Shown piece after piece: positions 1-5,609 of a stretch of 7,115 bases of DNA. The notes under the pieces were generated by a model. It saw nothing but the letters and a program-made list of their open reading frames with translations. It ran no database searches and had not been told where the DNA came from. Positions within the stretch are counted from its first letter, which is position 1. The number at the start of each line of letters is the position of its first letter. The translations under genes and the position numbers were made by a program. The stretch is taken from the NCBI GenBank assembly GCA_902463905.1, contig CABQHF010000111.1, positions 1 to 7,115 on the forward strand. The letters are read 5' to 3'. Origin of the DNA: an uncultured Faecalibacterium sp. (lineage in GTDB: Bacteria > Bacillota > Clostridia > Oscillospirales > Ruminococcaceae).

Positions 1-1190
1 TGGACGGCGTGACCTACTACTTCCTCGACAACGAGTATTACTTCAAGCGCCGCGGTCTCTACGGCTTTTACGATGACGGCGAGCGCTTCGCCTTCTTCTC
101 CCGCGCTGTGCTGGAGACTCTGTTCTACATCGACTTCACCCCGGACATCATCAACTGCAACGACTGGCAGACCGCTCTGGTGCCGGTGTACCTGAACCTG
201 TACTACCGTCATCTGGACAAGTTCAACCGGATCAAGACCATCTTCACCATCCACAACATCGCCTATCAGGGCAAGTACGGCACCGACATTCTGGAGGATA
301 CCTGCGGCATCGGCCGCCGCGACCAGCACATCGTGGAGTACGATGGCTGCGCCAACTTCATGAAGGGTGCCTTCGAGACGGCCGACAAGATCACCACCGT
401 CAGCCCCACCTACGCACAGGAGATCCTGGACCCCTGGTTCAGCTACGGTCTGGACGCCCTGCTGCGGGAGAAGCAGTATAAGCTGTGCGGCATCCTGAAC
501 GGCATCGACATGGACGCCAACGACCCCGCCACCGACAAGCACATCCCCTTCAACTACAGCATCGACAACTTTGAAGAGGGCAAGGCAAAGTGCAAGGAGG
601 CCCTGCAGGACAAGTTTGGCCTGAACAAGGACGGCAGCCCTGTTTTTGGCATGGTCAGCCGCATGGTCGGCATGAAGGGCTTTGACCTGGTGCAGAGCAT
701 TGCAGACGGTCTGGTGGATCGCGGCATCGAGCTGGTGATCCTGGGCAGCGGCGAGAGCCAGTACGAGAGCTTCTTCTCTGACCTGTGCGCCCGTCATCCG
801 GGCCGTGTGGGCACCTATATCGGCTTCGAGCCGGCTCTGTCGCAGGAGATCTACGCCGGTGCAGATGCCTTCATCATGCCGTCCAAGAGCGAGCCCTGCG
901 GCCTGGCCCAGATGGTGGCCTGCCGTTACGGCACGCCTCCCATCGTGCGTGAGACCGGCGGCCTGCGCGACTCCATCCACGACAGCACCATGGGCGACGG
1001 CAATGGCTTTACCTTTGCCGGTTACAGCGCTCACGAGCTGTACGAGGCCTGCTGCCACGCACAGGATGCCTACAACAACAAGGAAAACTGGCACAACCTC
1101 GTGCATCACTGCATGGAGTGCGACTTCAGCTGGGATGTCTCCGCCAAGAGCTACGAGGGCCTGTACAACGAGACCGCAAACCTCTGGTAA
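1..1190 (+). CDS. glgA: Glycogen synthase (GT5), 5'-truncated by window edge
   Basis: Transfers glucose from ADP-glucose to the non-reducing end of a growing alpha-1,4-glucan in the cytoplasm, the elongating step of glycogen synthesis. The frame is open from base 3 with no internal start needed: the GTG at 9 lies inside a conserved stretch (DGVTYYFLDNEYYFKR), so the gene begins upstream. About 80-90 N-terminal residues are missing by comparison with the ~477-aa E. coli enzyme, including the N-terminal KTGGL-type ADP-glucose loop. Visible family motifs are NDWQTALVPVYL (from base 159), TIHNIAYQG with its conserved His at 252-254, TVSPTYAQEI, LNGIDM, and VSRMVGMKGFDL, whose Arg (660-662) and Lys (675-677) match the nucleotide-binding pair of GT5/GT4 enzymes. 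The C-terminal SEPCGLAQM...TPPIVRETGGLRDS block follows, with its catalytic-region Glu at 891-893. TAA stop at 1188-1190, then a terminator, so this ends its transcription unit. Other glycogen genes probably lie upstream (inference). Identification is secure. Confidence 0.96.
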   Translation, partial: DGVTYYFLDNEYYFKRRGLYGFYDDGERFAFFSRAVLETLFYIDFTPDIINCNDWQTALVPVYLNLYYRHLDKFNRIKTIFTIHNIAYQGKYGTDILEDTCGIGRRDQHIVEYDGCANFMKGAFETADKITTVSPTYAQEILDPWFSYGLDALLREKQYKLCGILNGIDMDANDPATDKHIPFNYSIDNFEEGKAKCKEALQDKFGLNKDGSPVFGMVSRMVGMKGFDLVQSIADGLVDRGIELVILGSGESQYESFFSDLCARHPGRVGTYIGFEPALSQEIYAGADAFIMPSKSEPCGLAQMVACRYGTPPIVRETGGLRDSIHDSTMGDGNGFTFAGYSAHELYEACCHAQDAYNNKENWHNLVHHCMECDFSWDVSAKSYEGLYNETANLW

Positions 1191-1205
1191 ATCATAAGTA
1201 CTTTT

Positions 1206-1240
1206 GGGGCCACTGCTCATCCTGGCAGTGGCCTCTTTTC
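1206..1240 (+). terminator. Rho-independent terminator of glgA
   Basis: Perfect 9-bp inverted repeat GGCCACTGC (1208-1216) / GCAGTGGCC (1225-1233) with an 8-nt loop. It extends by a G-T and a G-C pair to 1206/1235 and is followed by a short T run (1236-1239). It sits 15 nt after the glgA stop. Confidence 0.88.
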
Positions 1241-1312
1241 TCATTTATCGGAAAGAAATATACAAAGAAGTAATGATGCTTTTGTGACATGTCCCGAACT
1301 TTCAGAAAACGA

Positions 1313-1344
1313 TTGACAAAAATATGCGGGGGGGGGGGTAAACT
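1313..1344 (+). promoter_or_regulatory. Candidate promoter of the zinc-ribbon gene with a poly-G spacer
   Basis: A perfect -35 hexamer TTGACA (1313-1318) faces the zinc-ribbon gene. The best -10 match is TAAACT (1339-1344, 4 of 6). The spacer between them is 20 bp and holds eleven consecutive G residues (1328-1338). A spacer of 17 bp is optimal for sigma-A/sigma-70 promoters, so in the present state the promoter should be weak, and loss of about three G would restore ideal spacing. A weaker -10 (GGTAAA, 1337-1342, spacer 18) is also possible. The -10 assignment is uncertain; the -35 is clear. Confidence 0.55.
1328..1338 (+). repeat. G11 homopolymer tract
   Basis: Eleven G in a row in an otherwise AT-rich intergenic stretch, between the -35 and candidate -10 elements. 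Long G/C mononucleotide runs are prone to slipped-strand mispairing, and their length is also error-prone in sequencing, so the exact count is uncertain. Confidence 0.9.
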
Positions 1345-1350
1345 GAAACA

Positions 1351-1376
1351 AAAGTTCGGTATTACAGCTGAACTTT
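1351..1376 (+). promoter_or_regulatory. 5'-leader hairpin of the zinc-ribbon mRNA
   Basis: AAAGTTCGGT (1351-1360) pairs with GCTGAACTTT (1367-1376) in a 10-bp stem with two G-T wobbles and a 6-nt loop. It begins about where transcription would start from the -10 at 1339-1344, so it would cap the 5' end of the message. It leaves the ribosome binding site (1388-1394) free. There is no T tract after it, so it is not a terminator. It may stabilise the mRNA or act as a DNA operator instead. Confidence 0.5.
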
Positions 1377-1403
1377 CATCAGAATAAAAAGGAGCGGTTA
1401 CAA

Positions 1404-1589
1404 ATGTACGAACGCGTAAGAGTTGATATTGTCTGCCCTTGTGGACGCCTGTTGGATTATCGCAATGTAACGGTGTCTGATGGCAAGGCATCGGGATCTA
1501 CGGTAAGGGGAACTAAGACCTGCCCGGCCTGCAAGAAAACTGTGGAGTATGCCGTAAGCGGTACGCATGCCTATACGAATTACAGATAA
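1404..1589 (+). CDS. Small four-cysteine zinc-ribbon-like protein of unknown function
   Basis: A 61-aa protein that I do not recognise by name. It starts at ATG 1404 behind a good ribosome binding site, AAAGGAG at 1388-1394, 9 nt away. Two cysteine pairs, C11-P-C13-G and C40-P-A-C43, are 26 residues apart, as in a zinc ribbon with one CxC and one CxxC knuckle. Between and after them are short beta-prone stretches (NVTVSDG, KTVEYAVSG), and the C-terminus is Tyr/Thr-rich. The overall charge is basic. There is no signal peptide or membrane segment, so it is probably cytoplasmic; a nucleic-acid-binding or protein-binding role is typical of such folds but is inference here. It is transcribed alone, flanked by terminators, behind the unusual poly-G promoter. 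The consistent start, RBS and terminator make it a real gene despite its size. Confidence 0.82.
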   Translation: MYERVRVDIVCPCGRLLDYRNVTVSDGKASGSTVRGTKTCPACKKTVEYAVSGTHAYTNYR

Positions 1590-1602
1590 GATTTGATATT
1601 TT

Positions 1603-1637
1603 GCCGCCCGGTTCTCAGGAGCTGGGCGGCTTTTTTG
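1603..1637 (+). terminator. Rho-independent terminator of the zinc-ribbon gene
   Basis: GC-rich stem GCCGCCCGG (1603-1611) / CTGGGCGGC (1622-1630), extended by T-G, T-A and C-G pairs to about 12 bp with a TCAG loop, then six T (1631-1636). Closely resembles the terminator at 3793-3828. Confidence 0.93.
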
Positions 1638-1649
1638 CGGTTTTTTTAC

Positions 1650-1680
1650 CCGATTTTTTCTGAAAAAAACGGTCTTTTGT
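1650..1680 (+). other. AT-rich hairpin after the terminator, possible back-up terminator
   Basis: CCG (1650-1652), an A mismatch, six T (1654-1659), a 3-nt loop, six A (1663-1668) and CGG (1670-1672) form an imperfect hairpin followed by TCTTTTGTT. It lies just after a second T7 run (1641-1647). It could be a weak secondary terminator, or AT-rich upstream DNA that helps the promoter at 1693. Confidence 0.3.
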
Positions 1681-1692
1681 TGAAAACTGTCC

Positions 1693-1721
1693 TTGCACTC
1701 TGGGGAATTGTGTGCTATACT
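1693..1721 (+). promoter_or_regulatory. Sigma-A promoter of the exported propeller gene
   Basis: TTGCAC (1693-1698), a 17-bp spacer and TATACT (1716-1721), with a TG one base upstream of the -10 (1713-1714, extended -10). Predicted start near 1728, giving a leader of about 62 nt before the ATG at 1790. This is the best-formed promoter between the zinc-ribbon gene and the next gene. Confidence 0.85.
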
Positions 1722-1789
1722 GAAGCGGCTTTTAACAATTTCTTCATAATAGGTATGGGAAATTGCAGTGCAATAAAGAGGAGAATATT

Positions 1790-3763
1790 ATGAACTGGAA
1801 ACGTGTGATCAGCGGTGTGCTGGCAGCGGCTATGCTGTCCGCTCTGCCGGTGCAGCTTCTGGCTTCTGCGGAGGGTGCAGAGGCTGCTGCAGAGGTCAAT
1901 ACCTGGGAAGATCTGACCTCGGTTGAGTCCCTGGAGGACAGCAACACCTTCTACTACAACAAAAACGGCTACAGCTTTGAAAAGCTCAGCCACCCGGAAA
2001 AGGACGTCAAGACGGCAGACGGCGTTGTGGACTATCTGGGCGATGGGGCAGTGGACGTGGTGACCGACCCGGAGGCTGAGGGCTACAATGCCGGCGACCG
2101 GGGCCAGAACTACGCATGGGCTGCTGTGGGCTACGGCGATTGGATCTATGTGGGCACCTGCTACGCAGCCATCGGCAACACCCTCTCTCTGATGAAGAGC
2201 AGCCTGGGGGACGAGTACGATAACAAGGTCCTGAAGGCTACCTTCGACGCCCTCTACAACGGCACCTTCTTCCTGGAAGAGGCCGACGGCGGCAAACCCA
2301 AAGGCGTGCTGGTAAAGATCAACACCAAGACCGGCGAGACCAAGGTGCTGATGTCCGGCACCCTCAACGGTCATACCCCCCTGTTCCGCAATGCCATCGA
2401 GTACCACGGCAAGCTGTACTTCTGCGGCAGCGTGGGCGGCGGCGGCATCGGTTTTTTGCCCAGCGTGTGGCAGGTGGACCCGGAGACTGACGAATGCAAG
2501 GTCGTGTATGCAGGCCTGAACAGCGTACAGGATTATGCTGCAGCCCACAAGGAGGGCATCAGCACCGGCATCCGTGGCATGTGCGTCTACAACGACCAGC
2601 TGGTCATCAGCAACGTGACCATGGACGCCGCCACCGGCAAGAGCAGTGCCACCCTGCTGATCTCCTCCGACCCGGAGAAGGGCTTTACCCAGATCGCAGA
2701 TTCCGAGAGCCTGTTCAACTACCCGGCTTACCGCTATGCCGACAGCATCTACGGCGGCAGCATCTGGGATATGGTGGAGTACAACAACAGCCTGTATGTT
2801 TCCATCTGCACCGGCACCGAGGACAATATGCCCAACAAAAACACCATGCAGTCCTTTGCACTTGTGCGGGGCGACCAGAATGCCGACGGCACCTTTACCT
2901 GGACCCCTGTGGCTGGTGACCAGAAAAAGGACGGTGCCCGGTACACCTTTGGCATCGACCCGGAGCGCACCCGTTCCGGCGCAGCCAACCTGATGGTGTT
3001 TAACGACTACCTGTACATCGGCGAGTACAACGACGAGGAGATCGCTCTGGAGCGGGTCCTGTTCTCCAAGACCGGTAAAAACGCCGACGGCCAGTTTGGC
3101 GGCGGCCTGGATTGCCGGTTCCTCAACGCCAACCTGGACCAGTCCGTGAACCTGTACCGCATGGACAAGAACGAGAACATGGAGCTGGTGGTGGGCAACT
3201 CCACCAAGATGTTCCCCAACGGCAGTCTCTCCGGCCTGAAGTCCGGCTTTGGCCGCAATGAGAACCAGTACATCTGGCGCATGGAGGTCTACGACGGCAA
3301 GCTGTATGTGGGCACCCACGATGCCAGCAGCCTGCTGGAGTGCTTTGGTCAGTTCGTCAACGGCAACCTGCTGAAGCGGACCCCCTCCGAGTGGAAGGAC
3401 CAGTGGAACTACCTGAAGGCCCTGATGGAGGCCTTGGCAACTGTGGATCCCAACGGCACCGGCAACCCCGATGCCCTGGCTCAGACCATCAAGTTCTCTT
3501 ATAACTTTGTCTTTAAGAACATCACGGTGCGGAACATAGCCAGTGCTATCAAGCTGCTGAACTATCTGCGGACGGCAAAGCGTGGCTTTGACCTGTACGT
3601 CACCGAGGATGGCGTCAACTTTGAGACCATTACCACGGATGGCTTTGGAGACCCCTACAACCATGGTCTGCGTGTGTTTGCCACCACCGACCAGGGCCTG
3701 TGCCTGGGTACCGCCAACCCCTTCTATGGCACCCAGATCTGGATCCAGCGCAAGGCTGACTGA
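1790..3763 (+). CDS. Exported beta-propeller-like protein of unknown function
   Basis: A 657-aa secreted or surface protein. The start is ATG 1790, with AGAGGAG at 1777-1783 six nt upstream; an in-frame TTG at 1763 lacks a comparable site and would spoil the signal peptide. Residues 1-28 form a signal peptide: K4-R5, a hydrophobic core to about residue 24, and ASA before a likely cleavage near residue 27/28. No LPxTG, lipobox or C-terminal anchor is seen, so it is probably released or held non-covalently. Seven short strand repeats of the form [VEG]Y[DNHG]xxLYVG occur near residues 114-123, 204-213, 266-275, 330-339, 403-412, 500-509 and 629-641, the last running into LGTANPFYGTQIW. This spacing fits a seven-bladed propeller. 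A helix-prone insertion (about 515-600) separates repeats six and seven. No catalytic motif is recognised. It is a monocistronic unit with its own promoter and terminator. Codon use is strongly biased, suggesting good expression. A ligand-binding or glycan-related role is possible but not shown. Confidence 0.85.
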   Translation: MNWKRVISGVLAAAMLSALPVQLLASAEGAEAAAEVNTWEDLTSVESLEDSNTFYYNKNGYSFEKLSHPEKDVKTADGVVDYLGDGAVDVVTDPEAEGYNAGDRGQNYAWAAVGYGDWIYVGTCYAAIGNTLSLMKSSLGDEYDNKVLKATFDALYNGTFFLEEADGGKPKGVLVKINTKTGETKVLMSGTLNGHTPLFRNAIEYHGKLYFCGSVGGGGIGFLPSVWQVDPETDECKVVYAGLNSVQDYAAAHKEGISTGIRGMCVYNDQLVISNVTMDAATGKSSATLLISSDPEKGFTQIADSESLFNYPAYRYADSIYGGSIWDMVEYNNSLYVSICTGTEDNMPNKNTMQSFALVRGDQNADGTFTWTPVAGDQKKDGARYTFGIDPERTRSGAANLMVFNDYLYIGEYNDEEIALERVLFSKTGKNADGQFGGGLDCRFLNANLDQSVNLYRMDKNENMELVVGNSTKMFPNGSLSGLKSGFGRNENQYIWRMEVYDGKLYVGTHDASSLLECFGQFVNGNLLKRTPSEWKDQWNYLKALMEALATVDPNGTGNPDALAQTIKFSYNFVFKNITVRNIASAIKLLNYLRTAKRGFDLYVTEDGVNFETITTDGFGDPYNHGLRVFATTDQGLCLGTANPFYGTQIWIQRKAD

Positions 3764-3792
3764 GCCTGCTGCCCGCATAAAATAAGCTGAAA

Positions 3793-3828
3793 GCTGCCCG
3801 GTTCTTTCATGAGCCGGGCGGCTTTTTT
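3793..3828 (+). terminator. Rho-independent terminator of the propeller gene
   Basis: 12-bp stem: 3793-3804 pairs with 3811-3822, core GCCCGG/CCGGGC, with a 6-nt loop and six T (3823-3828). Located 29 nt after the stop codon. Confidence 0.94.
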
Positions 3829-3839
3829 GCATCCTGCAC

Positions 3840-3927
3840 AAACTTTTGGGCAAAGTTTTGGTATTGATGGGGCCGCAGGCGCACAAACTCCACCACAGGC
3901 GGACAACTGTGGAAGAGACTGTGGCGG
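3840..3927. repeat. Cluster of inverted repeats upstream of the atp promoter
   Basis: This stretch lies in the 323-base gene-free interval 3764-4086, which otherwise holds the propeller terminator, the atp promoter and the atp leader. AAACTTT (3840-3846) / AAAGTTT (3852-3858) is a perfect 7-bp inverted repeat with a 5-nt gap. CCACAG (3893-3898) pairs with CTGTGG (3907-3912). ACTGTGG recurs at 3918-3924, 12 bp downstream, and CCACCACAG (3890-3898) versus CTGTGGCGG (3919-3927) match at 8 of 9. These could be regulator sites for the atp operon. No known operator is recognised, and the repeats may be incidental. Confidence 0.35.
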
Positions 3928-3964
3928 AACTATGAAGATTTGCCAAAATTCAGTGGAAAATTCA

Positions 3965-3993
3965 TTGAAAAAACCGCCGGATTGAATTATACT
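3965..3993 (+). promoter_or_regulatory. Sigma-A promoter of the ATP synthase operon
   Basis: TTGAAA (3965-3970), a 17-bp spacer and TATACT (3988-3993), with AT-rich DNA around the -35. Predicted start near 4000, about 87 nt before the first gene. It is the only strong promoter seen ahead of the atp genes. Confidence 0.85.
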
Positions 3994-3999
3994 AGGCAC

Positions 4000-4086
4000 A
4001 TAAGAATTTTTGCTGCCGCCGGATGCTGGCAGAATATCCAGATACTGGATGCTGCATCGCAGGCCGCACTGGGAGGGAAAACCGCA
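4000..4086 (+). promoter_or_regulatory. Structured atp operon leader and RBS for a TTG start
   Basis: The predicted 5' leader contains a perfect hairpin ATCCAG (4036-4041) / CTGGAT (4045-4050) with a 3-nt loop, a CTGCC (4013-4017) / GGCAG (4028-4032) pair, and GGATGCTG repeated at 4021-4028 and 4047-4054. It ends with the ribosome binding site GGGAGG (4071-4076). That site is well placed for the TTG at 4087 and for no nearby ATG. No T tract follows the hairpins, so attenuation is not evident. Confidence 0.5.
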
Positions 4087-4347
4087 TTGAAAGGCTGGTA
4101 CAAGGCACTGGAGGATCTGGTCTGGCTGACCCAGCTGGGCCTGAACATGCTTCTGCCGCTGGTGCTGTGCCTGGCGGGGTGCTGGTGGGCCGTGGAACGC
4201 TGGAACTGGCCGGAATGGCTGTTCCTGCCGGCGGTGCTGCTGGGGCTGGCGGCGGGAGCGCAAAATTTCTGGGTGTTCTGCAAAGAGCGCCTGGACCGCT
4301 CCAAAAAGGAAAAAAATCACCGGGTGGGCTTCAACTCCCACCAGTAA
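4087..4347 (+). CDS. atpZ: AtpZ/AtpI-family small membrane protein of the ATP synthase operon
   Basis: An 86-aa integral membrane protein at the head of the atp operon, belonging to the small two-helix AtpZ group. Such proteins accompany AtpI in Firmicute atp operons and are linked to ATP synthase assembly or divalent-cation transport. The family relationship is established; the exact role is unsettled. Visible features: LTQLGLNMLLPLVLCLAG (residues 14-31) in the first helix, a short W-rich turn (RWNWPEW, 38-44), a second helix at about 45-65, then a basic tail (RLDRSKKEK). The chosen start is TTG 4087, because it has GGGAGG at a suitable distance. The frame is open back to ATG 3940, but that lies upstream of the predicted transcription start and adds non-family sequence. 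The first in-frame ATG downstream (4147) would remove half of the first helix. The stop overlaps the alternative ATG of the next frame (TAATG), and atpI follows 14 nt later. Confidence 0.8.
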   Translation: MKGWYKALEDLVWLTQLGLNMLLPLVLCLAGCWWAVERWNWPEWLFLPAVLLGLAAGAQNFWVFCKERLDRSKKEKNHRVGFNSHQ

Positions 4348-4361
4348 TGGAGGGCTTTTTT

Positions 4362-4862
4362 ATGAAACTGGAGCCGGAATCCAGAAAGCAGCTGCTGCGC
4401 ATCGCCGGAGGCACGGCCATCTGCACTGCAGCCATGTGGGTGCTGTTCGCCGCACTGCATCTGGTGGGGTGGGTCAGGTTTGACTACACCGTGGTGCTGG
4501 CCAGCCTTGTGGGCGCGGCCGTGGCCATCGGCAACTTTGCCGGCATCTGCTTTGTGGTGCAGAAGATCATCGACGAACCAGACGAGAAAAAGCGCAAAGC
4601 GACCTTGCAGCTATCCTACAACAGCCGCATGCTGCTGCAGGCGGTGTGGGTGGTGGTGGCCATCGCGGCCCCCTGCTTCCAGCCGTTTGCCGGTGTGCTT
4701 CCGCTGTTTTTTCCGCGTGTTACCATTTACTATCTGCAAATAACCGGCAAGTACAAGCCGCTTGCGGCCCCGCAGGAGCCGGTGGACGTCTCTGTGGAGG
4801 ACGACCCCGCCCCTGCCCCGGCGCAGGCGGATGGAACCCGTGACGAAGGGGGTGAAACCTAA
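4362..4862 (+). CDS. atpI: ATP synthase subunit I (AtpI)
   Basis: A 166-aa membrane protein of the ATP synthase subunit I family, not part of the mature enzyme. Homologues help assemble the c-ring in sodium- and proton-driven F-type synthases. Four hydrophobic segments are visible: about 12-36, 42-66, 89-106 and 108-127. A charged loop (DEPDEKKRK, 71-79) separates the second and third, and PLFFPRVTIYYL (114-125) lies in the fourth. The start is ATG 4362, seven nt after GGAGGG (4349-4354). An in-frame ATG at 4347 overlaps the atpZ stop but has no good ribosome site. The frame is open far upstream through atpZ, which reflects lack of stops in GC-rich DNA rather than a longer gene. Residues 132-166 form an unusual acidic, Pro/Ala-rich tail, probably disordered. 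atpB follows after 3 nt. Confidence 0.85.
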   Translation: MKLEPESRKQLLRIAGGTAICTAAMWVLFAALHLVGWVRFDYTVVLASLVGAAVAIGNFAGICFVVQKIIDEPDEKKRKATLQLSYNSRMLLQAVWVVVAIAAPCFQPFAGVLPLFFPRVTIYYLQITGKYKPLAAPQEPVDVSVEDDPAPAPAQADGTRDEGGET

Positions 4863-4865
4863 CAA

Positions 4866-5609
4866 ATGGAACTGAACGGCGCAAAGATCCTGTACACCAT
4901 CCATACCAACATCCCGCTGCTGGGCGACTTCAAGATCACCCAGACCCTTGTGAGTACCTGGATCGTGATGGCGCTGCTTTCGGGTCTGGCCATCTGGCTG
5001 GGGCACGGCCTCAAGCTGGAAAACGTGTCCAAACGGCAGGCGGCCGCGGAGTTCATCGTCACGCGGCTGGATCAATTTGTGCACGACAACATGGGCTACC
5101 ACTTTGACAAGTATATCCCGCTCATCGGCTCGATTTTCGCATTGAGCATCGGGTGCAACCTGATCAGCGTGGTGGGCCTGTGGAGCCCCACGGCGGACCT
5201 GAACACCGAGGCGGCCTGGGCCATCGTGGTGTTCGTTCTGATCATGTATTACAAGATCAAAACGAACGGCATCCTCAGCTACCTCAAGGGTCTGCTGGAC
5301 CCCATCTTCATCATGGCACCCATCAATGTGCTGTCGGAGGTGTCCACCCCTGTCAGCATGGCGTTCCGTCACTTTGGCAACATCCTGTCCGGTACGGTCA
5401 TCTCCACACTGCTGTACTGGGCCCTGGCAAGCCTGAGCCATGTGCTCTTTGGCTGGCTGCCTGGGGTGCTGGGCCAGATCCAGCTGTTCCAGATCGGTAT
5501 CCCGGCCTTTACCGGCCTGTATTTCGACTGGTTCGGCGGCTGCATCCAGGCGTTCATTTTCTGTACCCTGACCGCAATCTTCATCAAACGTGCTGCCGGT
5601 GAGGAGTGA
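4866..5609 (+). CDS. atpB: F-type ATP synthase subunit a
   Basis: A 247-aa stator subunit that forms the two ion half-channels against the c-ring in the membrane. Hydrophobic helices are seen near residues 28-46, 83-104, 115-130, 170-190 and 214-240. The essential arginine is R168 in SMAFRHFGNILSG, equivalent to E. coli Arg210. The last helix has the conserved GGCIQAFIF block with Q228, matching E. coli Gln252. The start, ATG 4866, lies 3 nt after the atpI stop, with AAGGGGGTG (4846-4854) upstream, inside the end of atpI, consistent with translational coupling. The length is typical for Firmicutes. It works directly with the c subunit encoded next; stop TGA, then 52 nt to atpE. Confidence 0.97.
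   Translation: MELNGAKILYTIHTNIPLLGDFKITQTLVSTWIVMALLSGLAIWLGHGLKLENVSKRQAAAEFIVTRLDQFVHDNMGYHFDKYIPLIGSIFALSIGCNLISVVGLWSPTADLNTEAAWAIVVFVLIMYYKIKTNGILSYLKGLLDPIFIMAPINVLSEVSTPVSMAFRHFGNILSGTVISTLLYWALASLSHVLFGWLPGVLGQIQLFQIGIPAFTGLYFDWFGGCIQAFIFCTLTAIFIKRAAGEE

Larger units (their letters stand above)
1294..1359. repeat. Inverted repeat bracketing the poly-G promoter
   Basis: CCGAACTTT (1294-1302) and AAAGTTCGG (1351-1359) are a perfect 9-bp inverted pair, 48 bp apart, enclosing the -35, G11 and -10 elements. Just inside, TTTCAG (1300-1305) and CTGAAA (1343-1348) are a second inverted pair. The motif recurs in direct orientation as GAACTTTCA at 1296-1304 and 1370-1378. Such spaced half-sites could be operators for a regulator. 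Site-specific inversion is less likely because the enclosed segment is so short. Confidence 0.6.

Noticed and set aside
1294..1359. Invertible promoter flipped by a site-specific recombinase
   Set aside because: The 9-bp arms enclose only 48 bp, much shorter than known invertible promoters, and no recombinase gene is in the window. Kept only as an alternative reading.
1192..1491. A 99-codon minus-strand open frame covering the poly-G region
   Set aside because: It passes through a terminator, a promoter and the G11 run (read as a run of prolines) and overlaps the zinc-ribbon gene. No sensible ribosome site was seen.
1650..1672. Attenuator or riboswitch ahead of the propeller gene
   Set aside because: The hairpin lies upstream of the predicted promoter at 1693, so it is not in the leader RNA. 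The leader itself (about 1728-1789) shows no conserved riboswitch pattern.
1715..3946. A 743-codon open frame on the minus strand across the propeller gene
   Set aside because: It is antisense to a gene with signal peptide, RBS, promoter and terminator. Its translation is low-complexity Val/Ala/Gly/His/Gln-rich, as expected from reading biased GC-rich codons backwards.
3940..4086. N-terminal extension of AtpZ from ATG 3940 (135 aa)
   Set aside because: That ATG is upstream of the predicted -10 and transcription start, and the added residues do not resemble the family.
4023..4361. Upstream extension of the atpI frame from ATG 4023 through atpZ
   Set aside because: The extra sequence is Gly/Ala-rich with no family match and overlaps the recognisable AtpZ protein in another frame. 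ATG 4362 has its own ribosome site.
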